Assembly: GCF_030504645.1 (NCBI RefSeq)
Contig: NZ_JAUKWQ010000002.1
Span: 186,001 to 250,000, forward strand
Length of the DNA stretch: 64,000 nt
Direction: 5' to 3'
From: Rhizobium oryzicola
GTDB taxonomy: Bacteria; Pseudomonadota; Alphaproteobacteria; Rhizobiales; Rhizobiaceae
Shown here piece by piece: positions 60,940 to 64,000 of the stretch. Numbering within the stretch: the stretch's first letter is position 1; the number at the start of each line of letters is the position of its first letter. The notes below the pieces were generated by a model. The model saw only the letters and a list, made by a program, of their open reading frames with translations, was not told the DNA's origin and searched no databases. The position numbers and the translations under genes were made by a program.

Positions 60940-61215
60940 CTAGTGGCGATACTGCTGAATGCGGGTCGTTCTCAGGCCGGCAAGGCCATGATCATTGATC
61001 GACGACTGCCAGGACAGGAACTCTTCAACAGTCAGGGTATAACGCTCACAGGCTTCCTCGAGGCTCAGCAGGCCACCGCGAACCGCAGCAACCACTTCTG
61101 CCTTACGGCGGATGACCCACCGGCGCGTATTGGCCGGCGGAAGGTCCGCAATAGTCAGGGGGCTGCCATCGGGGCCGATGACATATTTCACTCGAGGGCG
61201 GATCATTTCGGTCAT
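60940..61215 (-). CDS. sciP: CtrA inhibitory protein SciP
   Basis: The 91-residue protein starts at MTEMIRPRVKYVIGPDGSPL. It contains the DUF1153 helix-turn-helix (RRKAEVVAAVRGGLLSLEEACERYTLTVEEFLSWQ, in parts) and ends GLAGLRTTRIQQYRH, almost identical to Caulobacter SciP. SciP binds CtrA-bound promoters and represses CtrA activation in G1. A CtrA-type box lies 53 bases upstream. The gene is not in an operon. Confidence 0.95.
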   Translation of the reverse strand: MTEMIRPRVKYVIGPDGSPLTIADLPPANTRRWVIRRKAEVVAAVRGGLLSLEEACERYTLTVEEFLSWQSSINDHGLAGLRTTRIQQYRH

Positions 61216-61267
61216 TGGACTCTCTACACTACGCAAGACCACAGGTCGGAACCGTACGCAGGCAGTT

Positions 61268-61282
61268 TTAACATTTGACTAA
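61268..61282. promoter_or_regulatory. CtrA-type box upstream of sciP
   Basis: TTAA-CATTTGA-CTAA matches the CtrA consensus at seven of eight positions, 53 bases upstream of the sciP start. CtrA is known to activate sciP in Caulobacter. Confidence 0.55.
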
Positions 61283-61399
61283 ATCCTCACGGCATTTTGT
61301 TGTGATTTCCCATCATGTTCCCGAGTTTTTCTCGCGTGAGCCCATAATTTTTTCGTTGGCAGTTGTGCTTTGCCTATTTGAAGTTGTTGGTGTTTTGCC

Positions 61400-62440
61400 T
61401 CACAGCATCATCAGGTTGACTTCCGTTCGGCCTGGGCCATGATCCAACACGGCCGTCCCGAAATGGGAGAGGCTGAGGCTATCGCCGGCGGAAAGATATT
61501 GAAGGCTGGAGGATGCGAGGCTGAGCGGCACGCTGGCGGGGGCGGAGAGGCTGACCAAGGTGACCGAGCCGTTTCGCACAAGGCCGGTGGTATGGCCTGA
61601 TGAGGAAACGGCGCTGACCATCAGCGTCAGGAAATAGAGCCCGCTTGCCGGCACCACTAGTGTGTTACCCCCACCGGGAAGGGCGGACCCCAACATGACG
61701 CCCCCCTGTTCGATGGAAAGTGTCGTGAAGCCGCTCTGGCTTCCATTGGCAGCACTTGCCGTGCCGCTGGCGCGATGGGCGCGAGCGAGCGGACGGTTCG
61801 GTTGGCTGACGCGGCCATTGCCGTCGATGCTGAGGCCGGTCTTCCAGGTGCCGCCATCGGGAGAGACCTTGATGGAAAAATCGTCATTCCCAGCTAGGCC
61901 CATTTCGGCCCGGCCGGACCAGTTCGTCTGGTAGAGAAGGGAGGCGGTTTCCCTGGTGGTGGCCTTGTTGAGCTTGAGTTGATGGCCATTGCCTGCGTGA
62001 TTGAGCAGTGTGGCGGGCGCCGAGAGGGAAAGCCGGTTGGTGTCATCGGCGCTTGCATTGATGCCGATCCGGTCGAAGCGCCCCGTTGCAGGAAGTGTCA
62101 CAGGCAGCACTGTCCAACCGGCGCTCGGATTATAATAGCGCAGCTCACCCGGCGTCTTGAACCAGGCTGTGAAGCCTTGCTTCGGTTGGAGATAGGTCCA
62201 GCCGCCGTCCAGGAAGATGGCAATGCGCCCGTCTCGCCCAGCCCAGGCGCCCGTTGCGCCCGATGCCACGGCATAGCGTGCGCCTTCGATGGGAGTGGCG
62301 GGCGGCGCAGCCTGTTCTGACTCGATGACCATCTGGACGAGAATATCGAGCGTCTGCAGGGCCTCGTTATGGGTGACATGCTTCTGCGCCTGCGAGGGCA
62401 GGATATAGGGCATTGAAAGGTTCGGCGTCATATCGGACAT
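61400..62440 (-). CDS. DUF2793-family protein (phage-tail-like)
   Basis: The 346-residue protein begins with the DUF2793 signature: LSMPYILPSQAQKHVTHNEALQTLDILVQ in parts, then GARYAVASGATGAWAGRDGRIAIFLDGGWTYLQPKQGFTAWF. The C-terminal half is Ser/Ala/Gly-rich and beta-like, typical of fibre or tail proteins. Such genes are found in gene transfer agent and prophage clusters, but no other phage genes are in the window. A role in surface adhesion or a remnant is possible. AAGGAG lies ten bases before the ATG. Confidence 0.85.
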   Translation of the reverse strand: MSDMTPNLSMPYILPSQAQKHVTHNEALQTLDILVQMVIESEQAAPPATPIEGARYAVASGATGAWAGRDGRIAIFLDGGWTYLQPKQGFTAWFKTPGELRYYNPSAGWTVLPVTLPATGRFDRIGINASADDTNRLSLSAPATLLNHAGNGHQLKLNKATTRETASLLYQTNWSGRAEMGLAGNDDFSIKVSPDGGTWKTGLSIDGNGRVSQPNRPLARAHRASGTASAANGSQSGFTTLSIEQGGVMLGSALPGGGNTLVVPASGLYFLTLMVSAVSSSGHTTGLVRNGSVTLVSLSAPASVPLSLASSSLQYLSAGDSLSLSHFGTAVLDHGPGRTEVNLMML

Positions 62441-62667
62441 CGTTCGTTCTCCTTTGATGTCCTTAAGTCTAAGCCCGGCTGGAGGATGGGGGACGCGAAG
62501 ACCGCCAAGCCCTTGAAAATACGGAGGGCGTGGGCTCGAACGTCCCCCTTCTTCGCCAGCGTGGTTGTGTGCATTTCATTGGCAGGCGTCGCATTGTTGC
62601 AATTGCGCTTGTTCCCAATCCCCCTTATTTCGAGAGCAGCACCCGGACCGGAGCTGTCGTGAGCCTC

Positions 62668-63924
62668 ATGCGTTATTCCGCCCTGCAGATTGTCAAACAG
62701 GCCTTCGCCGCCAATCGCGGCTGGAAGCCCGTCTGGCGCGAACCGGAACCGAAGCCGCATTATGATGTGGTGATCGTTGGCGGCGGGGGACATGGGCTTT
62801 CCACCGCCTACTATCTCGCCAAGGAATTCGGCATCACCAATGTGGCTGTTCTGGAAAAGGGCTATTTTGGTTCCGGCAATGCCGGGCGCAACACGACCAT
62901 CATCCGCTCCAACTATCTGCTTGAAGGCAACGAGCCCTTTTACGAGTTTTCCCTGAAGCTCTGGGAAGGTCTGGAGCAGGATTTCAATTATAATGCCATG
63001 GTGTCGCAGCGTGGCGTCATTGATCTCTACCATTCCGATGGTCAGCGCGATGCCTATGCGCGGCGCGGCAATGCCATGAAGATGCATGGCGTGGAAGCCG
63101 AGCTTCTGGACAGGGATGCGGTGAAGGCGCTGCTGCCTTATCTCAATTACAATCACGCGCGCTTCCCGATCCTAGGTGGCCTCTTGCAGCGCCGCGGCGG
63201 CACGGCCCGTCACGATGCTGTCGTTTGGGGTTATGCGCGCGGCGCCGATAGTCGTGGTGTCGATCTCATCCAGAATTGTGAAGTGACCGGTGTTCGCCGG
63301 GACGAAACAGGCCAGGTGACGGGCGTTGAAACCACACGCGGTTTCATTGGCTGTGACCGGCTGGCACTCGCGACGGCCGGCAATAGCAGCCATGTGGGCC
63401 GTATGGCGGGGTTGGAACTGCCGCTGGAAAGCCATGTGTTGCAGGCCTTCGTGTCGGAAGCGATCAAACCCGCCATCGATCACGTCATTACCTATGGCGC
63501 ATCAGGACACTTCTATATCTCGCAATCGGACAAGGGCGGCCTTGTCTTCGGGGCAGATATCGACGGCTATTCCTCCTATGCCCAGCGGGGCAATCTGGCC
63601 ATGGTCGAACACGCCATGGAGGAGGGGGTTTCGCTGATCCCCGGCCTGTCGCGGCTTCGAGTTCTTCGATCCTGGGGCGGCGTGATGGACATGTCCATGG
63701 ATGGCTCCCCCATCATCGACAAGACCCATATTCCCAATCTCTATCTCAATTGCGGCTGGTGCTATGGCGGCTTCAAGGCCACGCCAGCATCCGGTCTCTG
63801 CTTTGCCCATCTGATTGCCAAGGACGAGCCGCATTATGTGGCCCGCGCCTATCGCCTGGACCGGTTCCAGCGCGGGTTGGCGATTGATGAGGGCGGCAAA
63901 GGCCCGCAGCCCAACCTCCAGTGA
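62668..63924 (+). CDS. soxB: Sarcosine oxidase beta subunit
   Basis: The 418-residue protein starts at MRYSALQIVKQAF, the usual opening of the subunit; a GTG nine bases earlier is an alternative. The FAD motif VVIVGGGGHGLSTAYYL is near residue 34, GSGNAGRNTTIIRSNYLL is near 68, and GGTARHDAVVW (H182) is the likely covalent FMN histidine region. It oxidises sarcosine to glycine, formaldehyde and hydrogen peroxide with the other Sox subunits. soxD follows after 13 bases, so the operon continues past the window. Confidence 0.94.
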   Translation: MRYSALQIVKQAFAANRGWKPVWREPEPKPHYDVVIVGGGGHGLSTAYYLAKEFGITNVAVLEKGYFGSGNAGRNTTIIRSNYLLEGNEPFYEFSLKLWEGLEQDFNYNAMVSQRGVIDLYHSDGQRDAYARRGNAMKMHGVEAELLDRDAVKALLPYLNYNHARFPILGGLLQRRGGTARHDAVVWGYARGADSRGVDLIQNCEVTGVRRDETGQVTGVETTRGFIGCDRLALATAGNSSHVGRMAGLELPLESHVLQAFVSEAIKPAIDHVITYGASGHFYISQSDKGGLVFGADIDGYSSYAQRGNLAMVEHAMEEGVSLIPGLSRLRVLRSWGGVMDMSMDGSPIIDKTHIPNLYLNCGWCYGGFKATPASGLCFAHLIAKDEPHYVARAYRLDRFQRGLAIDEGGKGPQPNLQ

Positions 63925-63937
63925 CGAGACCCGCATC

Positions 63938-64000
63938 ATGGCCAGCCTGATCACATGCCCCCATTGCGGTGTTCGCCCCCGAGAGGAATTTTCGGTGCGG
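63938..64000 (+). CDS. soxD: Sarcosine oxidase delta subunit, N-terminal part
   Basis: The visible 21 codons read MASLITCPHCGVRPREEFSV plus one Arg. The CPHCG motif is the start of the zinc site of SoxD, and the RPREEF segment is typical. The gene continues beyond the right edge. SoxD binds zinc and stabilises the heterotetrameric oxidase. Confidence 0.88.
   Translation, partial: MASLITCPHCGVRPREEFSVR

Noticed and set aside
1..64000. tRNA, rRNA, CRISPR arrays, insertion sequences or intact prophage
   Set aside because: No cloverleaf, rRNA-like block, regular repeat-spacer series, transposase gene or phage gene cluster was seen on reading both strands.

Overview
The window is a 64 kb chromosomal segment from an alphaproteobacterium of the Rhizobiaceae (Rhizobium/Agrobacterium/Allorhizobium type). 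The evidence is the linkage of chpT, ctrA, a fliJ-like gene and sciP; a DUF1134 (EipA-type) envelope gene; an rpoH with the RpoH box; rhizobial-style chemoreceptors with an [12 protein letters not shown] tip; CtrA-like TTAA-N7-TTAA boxes and GAnTC sites; and several copies of a palindromic intergenic mosaic repeat of the kind known from rhizobia. No rRNA, tRNA, CRISPR, insertion sequence or intact prophage was seen. Both ends are cut inside genes: a PfkB-type kinase on the left and soxD on the right.

Layout: 0-1.6 kb, end of a phosphofructokinase-like gene and a tandem universal stress protein. 1.6-8.5 kb, a minus-strand operon (ABC ATPase, Tat-exported binding protein, two permeases, Asp/Glu/hydantoin-type racemase, GNAT) facing a divergent GntR/FCD regulator. 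8.5-19.6 kb, two chemoreceptors (one with a NIT-type sensor), small envelope proteins, a GDPD, SDR enzymes, and a MocR regulator divergent from a DMT exporter. 19.7-26.1 kb, a stress-type block (NDH-2, a 24-residue membrane peptide, TreY, a 94-residue acidic protein, a DUF3008 protein and a flavodoxin-fold protein), most of it preceded by GGAAC-N16/17-xGTT promoters typical of the alphaproteobacterial general stress sigma factor EcfG/RpoE2. 26-38 kb, housekeeping and accessory genes: ABM monooxygenase, YbaN-like protein, a toxin-antitoxin pair, galE-ung, a ring-cleavage dioxygenase, an ArsR-SRPBCC-GFA operon with a large operator, a RidA-like protein, a pyruvate-kinase-like protein behind a hairpin that covers its Shine-Dalgarno, a lytic transglycosylase, LtrA, DUF3422 and a quinone reductase.

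38.5-46.4 kb holds a probable N-heterocycle salvage or degradation locus: FAD oxidase, cytosine-deaminase-like amidohydrolase, NMT1/THI5-type ABC transporter, LysR regulator and creatininase-family hydrolase. 46.5-56.1 kb carries a DMT transporter, purA, an 809-residue membrane-anchored protein with a long disordered segment, rpoH, rluD, a small membrane protein, a SpoU methyltransferase and a coiled-coil membrane protein. 56.2-61.3 kb is the cell-cycle region: eipA, chpT, an orphan single-domain receiver, ctrA, fliJ-like, a small GNAT, a pqiA-like gene and sciP, with three near-consensus CtrA boxes in the gaps. The right end has a DUF2793 protein and the start of a sarcosine oxidase operon (soxB, soxD).

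The two strongest non-gene signals are (i) the clustered EcfG-type promoters, including two overlapping divergent ones that share a palindrome and drive ndh and an isolated 24-codon gene, and (ii) the cis-regulatory wiring of the chpT-ctrA-sciP region. All functional assignments come from reading the sequence; no database search was run.
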